Shown here: positions 33,644-44,200 of the stretch, piece by piece
Position numbering within the stretch: position 1 is the stretch's first letter
Layout of the letters: each line of letters opens with the position of its first letter
NCBI GenBank assembly: GCA_037127315.1
Contig: JBBBDQ010001688.1
Coordinates: 1,186,501-1,250,500 of the forward strand
Reading direction: 5' to 3'
DNA length: 64,000 nt
Source: Ascarosepion bandense
Taxonomy: Eukaryota; Mollusca; Cephalopoda; Sepiida; Sepiidae
Program-made: the position numbers and the translations under genes
The notes under the pieces: generated by a model
The model's input: only the letters and a program-made list of their open reading frames with translations
What the model was told of the DNA's origin: nothing
The model's database searches: none

Positions 33644-33832
33644 ATATCGATACAAGGAAATCGAAATTTGACTTACATCCATTCATTTTTCTTTCAGTCT
33701 ACGGTTTCGCTTTAACTGGAAATAACTATGCTTTTTAGTCTTTCGTGCCAACGCCCAAAGAATCTGAGCTCCAGGACCATGGATTAGTTTTAAAGCTTTC
33801 ATTACACCCGAGCAACGCTCGGCTATACTGCT
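33035..33832 (-). repeat. Dispersed repeat family B, copy 2 (inverted)
   Basis: Reverse orientation relative to copies 1 and 3; it ends at the CGAGCAACGCTCGGCTATAC head. It contains an internal duplication of about 110 bp (33480-33590 and 33595-33700) holding TTTACATCCATTTAGCTTT-type sequence, and a TA array at 33589-33641. Confidence 0.85.
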
Positions 33833-33833
33833 A

Positions 33834-33834
<1 letters not shown>

Positions 33835-33872
<38 letters not shown>
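33835..33872. repeat. (TA)n microsatellite
   Basis: About 18 units, between the family B head and a Penelope-type 3' end. Confidence 0.95.
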
Positions 33873-34095
33873 AACGAACAAAGGAACAAAGAACAAAGGA
33901 ACAAAGGAACAAAGAAAATAATTGCAACGTTCAAAACATTAATTTAATTTAAAACATTGCTCAATATAAAAACAGAGCAATCAATATTTATTACAAATTA
34001 TACTTTAAAACATGTACGAACTACACCTACTACAAAATTATACATTTTGTTTCGACATTGAAAGAATAATGTCTCATCAGTTATTTAATAATCAT
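33873..34095 (-). mobile_element. Penelope-like 3' end fragment
   Basis: Similar to the 3' end at 31136-31250: after the hammerhead-like core both carry GTACATGTT..TAAA.TATAATT. An (ACAAAGGA)-type tract (33875-33915) marks the end. No coding part. Confidence 0.6.
34035..34086 (-). ncRNA. Hammerhead ribozyme-like core, well paired
   Basis: On the minus strand: CTGATGA (34080-34074), stem II GACA/TGTC (34073-34070 with 34057-34054), GAAA (34053-34050), a minimal stem III CA/TG, and TA at the cleavage position (34042-34041). Stem I also pairs: AAATAA before the core with TAATTT after the site, one mismatch. It is the best hammerhead candidate in the window. Confidence 0.7.
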
Positions 34096-34880
34096 GGTAA
34101 TAAACTTTTTAAATAGAAAATTAAAAAAACAAATAAAACCCACTTCCTTTTATTTTTGAAAAACTTTTTTTTGTACGAGGTAAGAGGATATTAAAAAAGA
34201 GGGGAAAAAGAAAGAGGGTAGAAAAGATAAGAAAACAAAAAGAGAAATCAAGAAAGAGGAAAGAGAAAGACACAGAGAAAACAAAAAGCAAAGAGGAAAG
34301 CAAGAGAGAAAGAACTGAGAGGAAAGAGCCAAGGGAGAGAGAGAGAAATTTTAAATTTAAGCAGGAAGTAAATTGTAGACAGATGTAGATATCGGTTGCA
34401 TGGTATCTCGGCTTAACAAAGAAGAAAAAAGTGAGAAAATGCATAGAGGGAAGAAAAGTAAGGAACAACAGAAACGGCAAAGCAATAGGAATTTCAAACT
34501 TTGGCCGGAAATGAATTGCAGATAGATACAGATATAGCATAACATTATTTCAAACTAAATCCTTCAGCAATTAAAAAAAAAATGATCAAATCACATACAT
34601 CTTTCTTCTGTGATGGTTTATTAATGGAAATGCATTGCTAATGATTATACTATTAAAATGCATTGAAAATCATTCATAAAGACATAGTAATGTTACTGAC
34701 AGAATAAAGTTATGAGGTTATTATATGTATAATGAAAATGTATTGCTAATGATTTCACTATAAAAATGTATTGAAAGTCAGAAAGAAAGGGATTTTCAAT
34801 GGCCAGGAATTAATGTAAACATTACTGATAGACTAGGGTTATTATATGTGTAATGGAAATGCATTGATAATTATTTTACT
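34096..34880. other. Purine-rich stretch and diverged tandem units
   Basis: 34165-34360 is almost pure purine on the plus strand and yields false Phe/Leu/Ser minus-strand frames. An AATTGCAGATAGA block occurs near 34370 and 34510. 34620-34883 holds about two diverged units of roughly 125 bp (AATGCATTGCTAATGATT). Confidence 0.55.
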
Positions 34881-34883
34881 ACT

Positions 34884-35075
34884 AGCAGTATAGCCCGGCG
34901 TTGCTCGGGTGTAATGAAAACTTTAAAACTAATCCATGGTCCGGAGCTCAGATTCTTTGGACGTTGGCACGAAAGACTAAAAAGCAATAGTTGTTTCCAG
35001 TTAAAGCGAAACCGTAGACTGAAAGAAAAATGAATGGATGTAAGTCAAATTTTGATTTCCTTGTATCGATATAAA

Positions 35076-35137
<62 letters not shown>

Positions 35138-35658
35138 TTGTAAACTGAATTTTGAAAGCTAAATAAGTCCTCTGCGTAAATGGTATCATGGCTGAGACTA
35201 AGAACTACAATTATACCTACTTAGAGCCAAACCCGAAGAAAAAAACTAAAATAAAAGGGCTGAAAAAAATACAGACATACAGGCAGATAAACAGATACAC
35301 ACACAAACAATATTGCCTGTTATATATATATATATTATCGATCTTCTGCACTAATGTAAGAACTGCAACCTTGAAACTTCTGAATATCGTTTCTTATGTC
35401 TTTGTCTATGAGTGTATCAAATTTGATTAAAATCGGACCACTTCTTCTATAACCCGATTTTTTCGATTATCGATTTTCGATATTTATCGGGGGTACCTCG
35501 ACACAAAACCTAGCTAAGAACACTCGCAAACGCTAATAGTACAACTGTGTAAATTTTCAGGAAAATAGGTTCAGCCGTTTCGGAGTCTATAAGTAACGGA
35601 CACACACACACACATACACACATACACACACAAAGTTCCTTTTATAAATAAGTTTAGA
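34884..35658 (+). repeat. Dispersed repeat family B, copy 3
   Basis: It interrupts one of the tandem units of 34620-34883; the unit resumes at 35660 (AAGATTCATTGAATTCAGG). This fixes the element ends at about CTAGCAGTATAGCCCGG and GTTTAGATA. A TA array at 35082-35133 sits where copy 1 has none. Confidence 0.88.
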
Positions 35659-36060
35659 TAAAGATTCATTGAATTCAGGAAGAAAAGGATTATCAGTGGT
35701 CAGAAATGAATACAAACATTGCTGACAGAAAGAAAGCTCGAGAAAGTTATATCGCAATCAGATGCTTTCTGTCTGCTTCCCTGAAATGGAAAACATTTAC
35801 AACTTTGCATTATCTTATTTGTAGCCCCTTACTTCTTTAGATAATGACCTGCATTAATACTTATTAATGTTATTACAATATTCTGTTAAATATTAAAGAT
35901 GTAATAGGTGGAATTCTAAAGTAATTTTATAGTTACGGAAATTGCAAAAAACGCTTAGTCATTAAATTAAAGAAATTCCATACATAAGAAAACAATGTCA
36001 TTTTTACGGTTTCTTCTAGTTTTCTTCTTATTATTACTCATTTTTATGTTAGTTTTATAG
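35659..36060. other. Remainder of the interrupted tandem unit, then plain sequence
   Basis: 35659-35740 continues the units described before. Nothing else recognised. Confidence 0.5.
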
Positions 36061-36160
36061 ACACAAAGACACATATAGACACATATAGACACAAAGACAC
36101 ATATAGACACATATAGACACAAAGACACATATAGACACATATAGACACAAAGACACATAT
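36061..36160. repeat. 28-bp minisatellite, about 3.6 units
   Basis: The unit is ACACAAAG followed by two ACACATATAG. It generates repetitive Cys/Val/Tyr minus-strand frames. Confidence 0.95.
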
Positions 36161-36385
36161 ACTTGCAGCTTAGATATTGTTAATGCCGAGGATATATTTG
36201 TTATTTCACAAGAAATCTGACAAATAAGAAGATTAAATTTGTAAAATTCCAACGAATTGCTAGTTTGCTCAACTTGTTTATGTAACATACTAATAGCTTT
36301 GTTTACACATAAACTGGTTTCATATCAATTTTATTAATCTATGTTTTCTTCTATTTACCCATTTAAATTAATTTGTTGTTGTATT

Positions 36386-36416
<31 letters not shown>

Positions 36417-37366
36417 TATTCCTGCACAGTCGTTGTTGGAACAATTGTTCCATTGATAAAAAGGAAAGAACATAGCAATAAAACAACCAACGTTCTCAGT
36501 TGTTCGAATTAGCTTAACGCTTCCATAGCATAACTGATCCATTTGCCATCGTCTGACCCGCTTCAAAAAATGCCGACGAACAATGACAGGCAATTCTTTC
36601 TATTTGGGTTTAAATGACAACCGTGGCAAGTTCATATGAAAGGGAAAAATGAACCTAAGAATTCTGACAACATGGCGCAACTTCCGGTTTTGCATTTCAA
36701 CCTCCTATTCTAAATACAATTTAGTCATTCATTTCTTTTTAGACACACTTGTTTGTTTTCTTTCTTTCTTTATTTGTCGACCCCACCGACCAGCGCTTCA
36801 CGAAAGATCTTCGTTGCCAAAAAGAGAGCAAAAAAAACTGGTAGGCTAGTGGGTAGGAAATACCCAGTTGGTTGAAACCTATACTCAGATTAATGTCTGA
36901 CGTTTGAATGCTTATGTAAATTCGGAAAGTAAAAGGCGCTCGCATAAGCAGCAAAAGAATGCCTATGCTAGAGCGTGAGTTTCAGAGTAGCTTCACAAAT
37001 TGTTACGACTGAGTTCGATTCTGATTCCCCAACTACAATATTAGAATATATACTGAATTCAAAATATGTACTTATCTACAGTGTTCCTTTTGCGCAATGC
37101 CCTTAGGAAATATATGAATACAATTCTTCACCCCCCCCCCCAACTTCGAGTTAAAAAGAAGGGTAGACTGAAGTCTCTAGCCTTGAAATAGCTGTTGGTC
37201 TAGAAGGATAACTCGAAATTCAAATCCGTGGAGAAGGTAACGGAGAAAAAACTCAACCTTTCCAAGACTTCATTATAATTAACCGAAAACTAAAGAAAAA
37301 GAATCTGTAGAGAGTCATGACCGTCTACATCCTGAATAAATAAGGTATTATTTTATATTTATAACC

Positions 37367-37370
<4 letters not shown>
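36161..37370. other. No gene recognised
   Basis: (AAT)n at 36390-36416, a C run at 37131-37141. Short frames (36387-36593 minus, 36649-36849 plus) have no recognised content. Confidence 0.45.

Positions 37371-37405
<35 letters not shown>
37371..37405. repeat. (TA)n microsatellite
   Basis: About 17 units, directly against the first unit of the tRNA-like array. Confidence 0.95.
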
Positions 37406-37408
<3 letters not shown>

Positions 37409-37690
37409 ATCCGCAGACAGATCTGTTTTGCTGTATTACAGCACATCAGTACGATTAGACATCCGATTGCTTCTAACCCAGGATTGAAACCCGTCCGAAC
37501 TGGCGTCAGTCGGCGATTCTACCCCTGAGCTATGGGGGCTCGATAAATGGAGGTAGACTTTTAGCATATGATGTATCATACGGCAATAGCCAGAGTACTC
37601 TAATTCATTACTGAATGAGCGTTGCGTAGATCCTAGAGTAGGTACTGTTTTTTCAAAATCTACCATTCGATCAGAGTGTGAGAGCGTAAA
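37406..37690 (-). mobile_element. tRNA-like family 2 unit, array position 1
   Basis: The longest and clearest form. Minus strand: a leader (CTCATTCAGTAATGAATTAG), a block with ATGATACATCATATGC, A-box side CCATAGCTCAGGGGTAGAAT, B-box side GGACGGGTTTCAATCCTGGG, and the end AGATCTGTCTGCGGATGACT. About 285 bp. Confidence 0.85.
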
Positions 37691-37905
37691 TAGTCATCCG
37701 CAGACAGATCTGTTTTGCTGTATCACAGCTCATCAGTACGGTTAGACATCCAATTGCTTCTAAACCAGGATTGAAACACGACCGAATTGACGTCAGTCGG
37801 CGATTCTACCTCTGAGCTATGGGGGTTCGGTAGAAGGAGGCAGACTTTTAGCGTATGATGTATCATACGCCAGTAGCCAGAGTGCTCTAATTCATTACTA
37901 TATTC
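37691..37905 (-). mobile_element. tRNA-like family 2 unit, array position 2
   Basis: Starts at the same terminal sequence as position 1, 286 bp further on. The leader is shorter. Confidence 0.85.
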
Positions 37906-37967
37906 GAATAAATAAGGTATTATATTTATAACCCATTATACGCTTATATATATGTGTGTATATATGT

Positions 37968-38200
37968 GCGTCATCCACATACCAGCCTGTGTCGCTGTAT
38001 CACAGCTCATCAGTGTGGCTAGACACATCCACTTGCTTTTGGCCGATATCGAAACTCGACCGATTTGGTGTCAGACGGAGTCGCTACGCGCTAAGTCATA
38101 GGCGTATGGAATCAGAGAAGAGAAATTTTAACGTGTTGCATATAAGCAGTGTATACACACGCCAGTCACCGAAAGAACTCAATTCATTCCTAAAGAGTTA
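37968..38200 (-). mobile_element. tRNA-like family 2 unit, array position 3, diverged
   Basis: 277 bp after position 2. Shares CTGTATCACAGCTCATCAGT and the tRNA-like core but differs at many sites (AAACTCGACCGATTTGG). Confidence 0.75.
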
Positions 38201-38275
38201 CGCTTATACAGCAGAAGTGGAAACTTTTTAAAATTTTCTCCAGAGAGCTCAATCGTAATGAGAGCATAATATATT

Positions 38276-38410
38276 AGTCATCCTCATACAAGCCCGTTTC
38301 GCTGTATCACAGCTCATCAGTATGGCTAGACCCATCCATCCACTTGCTTCTGGCCGTGATCGAAACTCTATCAATTTGGTGTTTGTCGGAGTCGCTACTT
38401 GTCCCCCCCC
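38276..38410 (-). mobile_element. tRNA-like family 2 unit, array position 4, diverged and truncated
   Basis: 308 bp after position 3 and more like position 3 than positions 1-2. It is cut off by a small inverted repeat (GCTACTTGTCCCC / GGGAACAAGTAGC at 38392-38429) around a TA array. Confidence 0.75.
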
Positions 38411-38497
38411 ATGTATATATATATAGGGAACAAGTAGCAAAAACTTCTAATGACGCACTGAAAAAGAAAAAGTGCTCCATACCACACAAGGTGGCAA

Positions 38498-38672
38498 AGC
38501 TGAATATATCAATATTTTGGTTGTTCCTGAAAGACCGAAACCGTCAATGACTCGAATTTCATGTCCTGTTATGTGCAATTGTCAGGCAGCCTGATGATTC
38601 CACATAACAGTGCATGAAAGTCGAGTCGTGGCCAATTTGAGTTTTTCGGGACAACCAAAATATTGGTATATA
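38498..38672. repeat. Palindrome (fold-back) of about 175 bp
   Basis: Two arms of about 80 bp: ATCAATATTTTGGTTGTTCC is repeated inverted as GGACAACCAAAATATTGGTA, and CTGTTATGTG..TGTCAGGCAG mirrors the inner part. The loop is only a few bases. No microsatellite at the centre. Confidence 0.85.
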
Positions 38673-39174
38673 TAAGCGTATGTATTTTTCGATAATCTTT
38701 TCGTTTCTGAAAGCTTTCGAGTGCTGGTTGGTTCTCTTCAATATCATCTTTTCAAGCTTCTTAATCCACAACTTCGGGGTTTTATGATAATTCACCAACC
38801 TTAAAACGACTAAATCATTTTTGAGTAGTGAGATCAGATATTGATTCATCTTCATCTGCTGTACTTTCGAGATCCAGTCTATAAATATGACTGAAGACTG
38901 TCACACTTTCAATCCTTGTACTTGCAAGCATAACACATGAAAGATTCTGTGCAGTTAGATAATGTTGCTAGTGATATTCATAGCAGTTTAGCCATGTCTG
39001 AGAAAAATGAAGTTCCGTGCTGTCAACGACTTTTAGACAAGCATGTGACTTTTTAGGTCTGAGACGCAGACATAGTTACAGGTAGGATAGGGGACGCGCT
39101 CTTGTCCGTGCGACTGTTCTCCTTTAGGGTCTATGACATTTTCTTTTTCTCCATTAAGATACAGGTGTTCCAAC
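38673..39174. other. No gene recognised
   Basis: Nothing recognised; the minus-strand frame at 38559-38855 starts in the palindrome. Confidence 0.4.
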
Positions 39175-40110
39175 GAAAGTTATTTTGATCGTTCACTTTT
39201 ATTGTATTAATGGACGCGTTTCTATCCTTGGATCTACTTTGTTCATCAAAGTAGATGTACTTTTTACATCTGAGGCCTTCCTGATGTCATCAATTATCGA
39301 TTCGATATCCATGATGAGAAATATTTACTCCTGTGTTAATGGTAAATCCGATAGGTTCGACAAAATCCAACTGGCAGCTGCTTTCGAAAATCACCATCAA
39401 CCTGTTTTTAACTGGGTTAAAGGCGTCCAAATAAAACTGCCATCTTTTAATTTTGCCATTCATCAACATGACTGATGCTAACCTCCAAGAGAGAAACTCA
39501 TTGCACCTTCTAATATACAACATTGAATCAATTACTAGGTATGCTTCTAGGAAAGTTAGTTCACTGTGTCGGGCTAGACAATTTCTCTTGCAAGAATCTA
39601 TCTTGTACATTTATAAGCCTACCATTCATCCGTATAGCGAATATTAATTTACTACAACTGGTCCGATACTTCTGCTATATAACTAGAGATTCAATCACGT
39701 ATCCACCGACGTAACATAGCTTTTCTCTGACTTTTTCTATAAATGTTTGCATGATAATTGTTCTGATGATCTTTCTTCTGTGTTGTCTTGACTTCACAAA
39801 TTTAAGCGCTGTACGATCTGGAGCTAGGTATGATCATTTCACTGTTAAAACTGCTACCTGTAACCGCAAGTTTTATGCTAATAGTTCCTTCTCTCATGCT
39901 TCTGGTTTGTGGAACTCTCTTCCAGCTTCTTACTTTCCTGTAAACTAGAATCTTAAAACAAATTTCATGCAATGTCATTTGTCATCTTGTCTCGTTGGAA
40001 CTTCTTATTTTTATTGTTTCTTTGCTTATTACACTCTCAGTACAGCGTTGCATCTTTTCTTTTATGCTGTTTATCACCTTGCTTGGTTTGTTTGATTAAT
40101 TGGTTTGATT
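39175..40110 (+). pseudogene. Jockey-like RT, copy C, decayed
   Basis: Reads VSILGSTLFIKVDV (from GSILGPTLFLIYIN), RNIYSCVNGKSDRFDKIQLA, VSSLCRARQFLLQESILYIY and NRKFYANSSFSHASGLWNSL. The xxDD box is not preserved. Stops and shifts are frequent; a decayed CACCTTGCTTGG near 40080 may be its 3' tail. Confidence 0.8.
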
Positions 40111-40284
40111 TTTACTGCATATCATCTTTTTTGTAGATTATTTAAAGCCAGAAATTATTTCTAGATTATAAGTAATTTTTTGAGGCAATAATGATTTACT
40201 AATACAAGTCCCACTAATTAACCTACAGTTTGGGATAAATGAGATGAATTCATGCCTATCGCCCGGTTCACACTCCACCCACGT

Positions 40285-40430
40285 CTATTGAACAGGTGAA
40301 GAGGCTCATTTCTTGTTCCCTGTTTAGGATGTGGTTTCCGGCTTTCTCTTTTCCAATCTTTTCACTCTTACGTAGCCCCCTGCGCATCAGTGGCGTTACC
40401 ACCTTGCTTGGGGTGATATGATTAAAAAGC
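40285..40430 (+). mobile_element. Family C scrap joined to a Jockey-like 3' end
   Basis: 40285-40345 reads like family C (GAGGCTCATTTCTTGTTCCC, then GGTTTCCGG). 40370-40420 is a good Jockey 3' tail (GTAGCCCCCTGCGCATCAGT). It is a separate 5'-truncated insertion from copy C. Confidence 0.6.
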
Positions 40431-40515
40431 AAAATGCCTTTCTCAAGGGTATTTGTGCAAAAGTGAAGATAACGAAACAAACGGGGATTAAAACTCGGCT
40501 CTCTGATTTTCAATT
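40431..40515 (-). mobile_element. SINE family 1 scrap
   Basis: Part of the head and body (CTCAAGGGTATTTGTGC, AAACTCGGCTCTCTGATTT) in minus orientation, diverged. Confidence 0.65.
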
Positions 40516-40521
40516 CCTATC

Positions 40522-40600
40522 CAATGCACCCCCCACCCACAATGCACCCCCACCCACAATGCATCCCCCACCCACAATGCACCCCCACCCACACATACAA
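40522..40600. repeat. C-rich minisatellite, about 18-bp unit
   Basis: Four units of ACCCACAATGCACCCCC type. It starts from the CCAATGCACC of the SINE head, so the SINE end probably seeded it. Confidence 0.9.
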
Positions 40601-40651
40601 ACTTACTGCACACATATATGGGCGTAAGCCAGACCTGCTTGAGGTGAAAAA

Positions 40652-40652
40652 T

Positions 40653-40741
<89 letters not shown>
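40652..40741. repeat. (AC)n(AT)n array
   Basis: AC at 40652-40684, then TA to 40741. Confidence 0.95.
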
Positions 40742-40743
<2 letters not shown>

Positions 40744-40939
40744 GAACAAGTCCTCAGTCTGCATAATAATAATTTCACATGACAAAAGAAGTTATTGTAA
40801 ATATTTCTAATGAAAACAGTTTAAATTCTTATGGAGCAAATATATACTGAAAACTTAGCTAATTTCAGTTGGTTAATGACAATTTTAATATGGAAACATT
40901 GACTTTCATTTAAAAATCTACCATTTCACACACACGCAA

Positions 40940-40986
<47 letters not shown>

Positions 40987-40997
40987 TGAACAGACTG

Positions 40998-41037
<40 letters not shown>

Positions 41038-41069
41038 GAACAGACTGAGATAGATAGATAGATAGAATG

Positions 41070-41133
<64 letters not shown>
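40940..41133. repeat. (GATA)n arrays with TGAACAGACTGA separators
   Basis: GATA blocks separated twice by TGAACAGACTGA (40987, 41037), once by an ATGA interruption, and followed by TGAAGAGACCGAACTGA. Same separator as at 22650. Confidence 0.95.
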
Positions 41134-41134
<1 letters not shown>

Positions 41135-41469
41135 TGAAGAGACCGAACTGAGATAGATGTTATTGACAGTTCGGCATTCCAATGAACTCTATCCTCCCTT
41201 AGCCACTAGGATTGTCGCCTTGCGTCAGATTTAGTTTTATCTCTTCACTTAATCAAGTTTGTCTGGTTACAAAATAATTTTCTGTAAATTCCAACGGCTT
41301 TCATCTAAGTCATGACTGTATAGGATTTTTTATCAGTGGTTCGATCATATTAAAATATGTATCTACTTAAATAAAATTCTTGGTATGAAATGAGTTATGC
41401 AGGAGTTTGTTTTCTGTTTTTTAATTATTTTTTTAAATTTTGTCGTTCCACTGTTAGTTTAGTATATTA

Positions 41470-41528
<59 letters not shown>

Positions 41529-41699
41529 GGTTATTACAGTGGCTTATAAAAGCCAAAAATGAATGTAGATAGTGCTCTACCAAGGTGGGGGCTGAATATT
41601 ACAAGAAAGTGAAAGAACACGTAGATTAAAACCGACTGTTCAAGCATTTACTTTTATAAAGAGTGCTCAATACAGAGTAGAGCTTAATATTGTAATTTT
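41134..41699. other. No gene recognised
   Basis: TA array at 41474-41521. GTTATTACAGTGG.TTATAAAA occurs at 41530 and again at 41700, a short direct repeat next to the R4 flank. Confidence 0.5.
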
Positions 41700-41766
41700 G
41701 TTATTACAGTGGTTTATAAAAACATAATATCACATTTTGCATTGTCGGTGCAAGAAATAAAAATAT
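41700..41766. repeat. Left inverted flank of the R4 insertion
   Basis: About 55 bp (TTTATAAAAACATAATATCA ... GTGCAAGAAATA) are repeated inverted at 45903-45955 with few changes. Both end in the ATT/AAT microsatellite that holds the R4 element. Confidence 0.8.
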
Positions 41767-41912
41767 TATTATTATTATGTCATTTTTCATCATATTTCGA
41801 TTTCTGCTTTGGTCTCACTACCAACCAAGTCTGCGGGGAGACCTAAGGCAGGTAGTGGCGTGTTGTTATGGCTCCATTTCATGTTTTTCTATCTTCCCTA
41901 TCATCCCCAGCA

Positions 41913-43199
41913 TTACATAGATAAAGTTTTCCTTAGTGTGTGGGCTGTACTTAATAAGACAATTTTTTGTATATCTCTTAAGCTGGGGTTTCCAGGGATT
42001 CTTTCAATGTGTTGTTTTGTTTCATTTTTTATCATTCCAAGTGCACCTACTATCACTGGCACAACTCTTGTTTTCAATTTCCACATTTTTTCTATTTCAA
42101 TTTCCAGGTCTTTATATTTTGACAGTTTTTCAAATTCCTTGATTGCTATGTTACAATCCGCTGGACAAGCCATATCAATTAATAGACAAGTTTTCTCCTT
42201 CTGGTTTTTAACAATAATGTCTGGCCTGTTTGCTTCAATTTTTCTGTCTGTGTAGATGGTGTAATCCCATAGAATGGTTACATCTTCTATTTCTGTAACC
42301 GGTACTGGGTGATGTTCATACCAGTGTTTGTTTACAGCTTTTCCATAATGTTTGCACATTGCCCAATGTAAATATTGCCCAACTCTATCGTGGCGATTTT
42401 TATATTCATTTGGGGCAAGCACAGAACAGCCTGAGATTAGGTGGTCTATTGTTTCTTGGTGTTTATCACAAAACCTGCATTTTGGATCCATATTATTATG
42501 CATAATATTTGCCTGGAAGTTTCTAGTGAAAAGACTTTGGTCTTGTGCTGCAAGAATAAAGCCTTCAGTTTCAGACTTTAATCCAGATGCACGTAACCAT
42601 TGATGAGTATTAACTTTGTCAACATTGGATTTATTGGCACGTTCTGGATATTGGCCATGCAGAGGTTTGTCTTGCCAGCGCTGTTTCATCTGTTCAAGAG
42701 CTTTATCTTTGGCTTTCATTTTCATATTTTTTGCCGCAATAGTTGGTTCTTGGCTTCCGTTTTGCTTTTCTACAGAGTCTACTAACTGTAAATCTTGTTT
42801 GTATTTACTGCCTTCTTTTATTATTGAATATTTTTTCTTTCTTTCTTCATGTTGCCTTACTAATTGTATCACCCAATCCTTTGTTGTTTCTATGTATGTT
42901 AGTAAGCCAATAGTTGTTGTCTTGTATGACAATTCCAGCTGAATAAGACCTCTTCCACCTTCTTTACGGGGTATGTATAGACGGTCTACATCAGCCTTTG
43001 GATGATGCATCTTATGCTTAGAAAGAAGCTTTCTTGTTTTAGCATCCATTCGCCTGATGTCGTTTAGAGTCCAGTTTAAGATGTTAAAGCTATATTGGAC
43101 AACTGGGATTGCAAGGCTATTAATGGCCATAACTCTGTTCTGTGAATTTAATTCAGTTTTTAATATCATTCGTAGCCTTCTATAGTACTCTTTACGCAC
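41913..43199 (-). pseudogene. R4-like thumb, CCHC knuckle and restriction-like endonuclease
   Basis: A 428-residue frame, in frame with the RT beyond the single stop. Visible: YYRRLRMILKTELNSQNRV, RRMDAKTRKLLSKHKMHHP, EGGRGLIQLE, then the CCHC knuckle C-x2-C-x8-H-x4-C in CRFCDKHQETIDHLISGC, and the endonuclease with NRPDIIVKN followed by LLIDMACP, the RPD...D pattern of the restriction-like fold. In this class the endonuclease nicks the target strand. Every key residue I can check is present. Confidence 0.88.
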
Positions 43200-43202
43200 T
43201 AT

Positions 43203-44200
43203 TTATTTCATTTGTTTATGGTGAATGTTTTCGCTCTCATTTACACCTAGGTATTTATAAGCTTCTTCTGGTTTCAATTCTTTTATTGTTACAGCAGGGT
43301 CTAAGCTAATTGAGGATGTTTCTTGTATTGATCCACGTAAAACTGTAGCTTTAGCACATTTATTCAAATTAAATTTCATTCCAATGTCTTCGCTGAAGCA
43401 TTTTACAGTTTGCAGAAGACCTTCCAGCTCATTATCATTCTTAGCATATAACTTTAAGTCATCCATGTAAAATAGATGGCTTATTTTCTTTTGGCCTATT
43501 TTATAACCACATTCTGTCTTATTAAGTTGACTGGTTAGTGCTATTAATGATATGCAGAATAGTAAGGGAGATAAAGAATCACCTTGCAATATACCTCTTT
43601 TGATGTTTATTTCATCAGACTTATAGGTTCCATTTATATGATTGAGGTAAAGGGTTGTTTTCCATATAGACATGCACTGTTTGATGAAATTGATGATGAC
43701 GGGCGATATCTTGTATATATTTAAAGTCTTTAAAATCCAGGAGTGTGGCACACTATCGAATGCCTTTCGATAATCTATCCAGGCAGTACTAAGATTTTTC
43801 TTTGTACTGTAGCAGTTTTCCAGGATCAATTTTGTTAATTAGCAATTGGTCTTTCCAACCATAGCAGCCACGTTTGTACCCATTTTGTTCAAGCGGTATC
43901 ATGTCATTTCTTTCTAAGAATAAATATGTCTGTTTTGTTAAAATAGATGTTAATAGTTTATATGTTGTCGGAAGACATGTAATTGGTCTGTAGTTTTTCG
44001 GGTTGTTTGTGTCACCATTCTTGGGTAGAAGAAATGTAATTCCTTTGGTCATCCATGCAGGAATTTTAGTGGGATCGTCAACCATTTCTTGAAGTTCTTT
44101 GGCTAGTTTTTTATGTGCTGTATTTAAATAATATAGCCAAAAGTTAGGAATGTTATCTATACCTGGGAATTTCCAATTGTGCGCTTTTTTAGTGCAAATT
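43203..44200 (-). pseudogene. R4-like reverse transcriptase
   Basis: Motifs in order: PAWMTKGITFLLPKNG, NYRPITCLPTTYKLL, KDQLLINK, then after a frameshift near 43825 DYRKAFDSVPHSWIL, ILQGDSLSPLLFCISL and the catalytic FYMDDLKLYAK (about 43490). It ends at an in-frame TAA (43203-43205) that replaces a likely GAA. The Asp pair is intact. Function in the family: target-primed reverse transcription. Confidence 0.88.

Noticed and set aside
34121..34540. Hydrophobic Phe/Leu/Ser minus-strand frame that looks like membrane segments
   Set aside because: It arises from a purine-rich tract read in reverse; no start context and extreme composition bias.
36061..36288. Cys/Val/Tyr repeat frames as a small secreted peptide
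   Set aside because: They are the 28-bp minisatellite read in two frames.
42352..42942. Plus-strand frames within the R4 element
   Set aside because: They lie opposite well-supported RT and endonuclease coding sequence.
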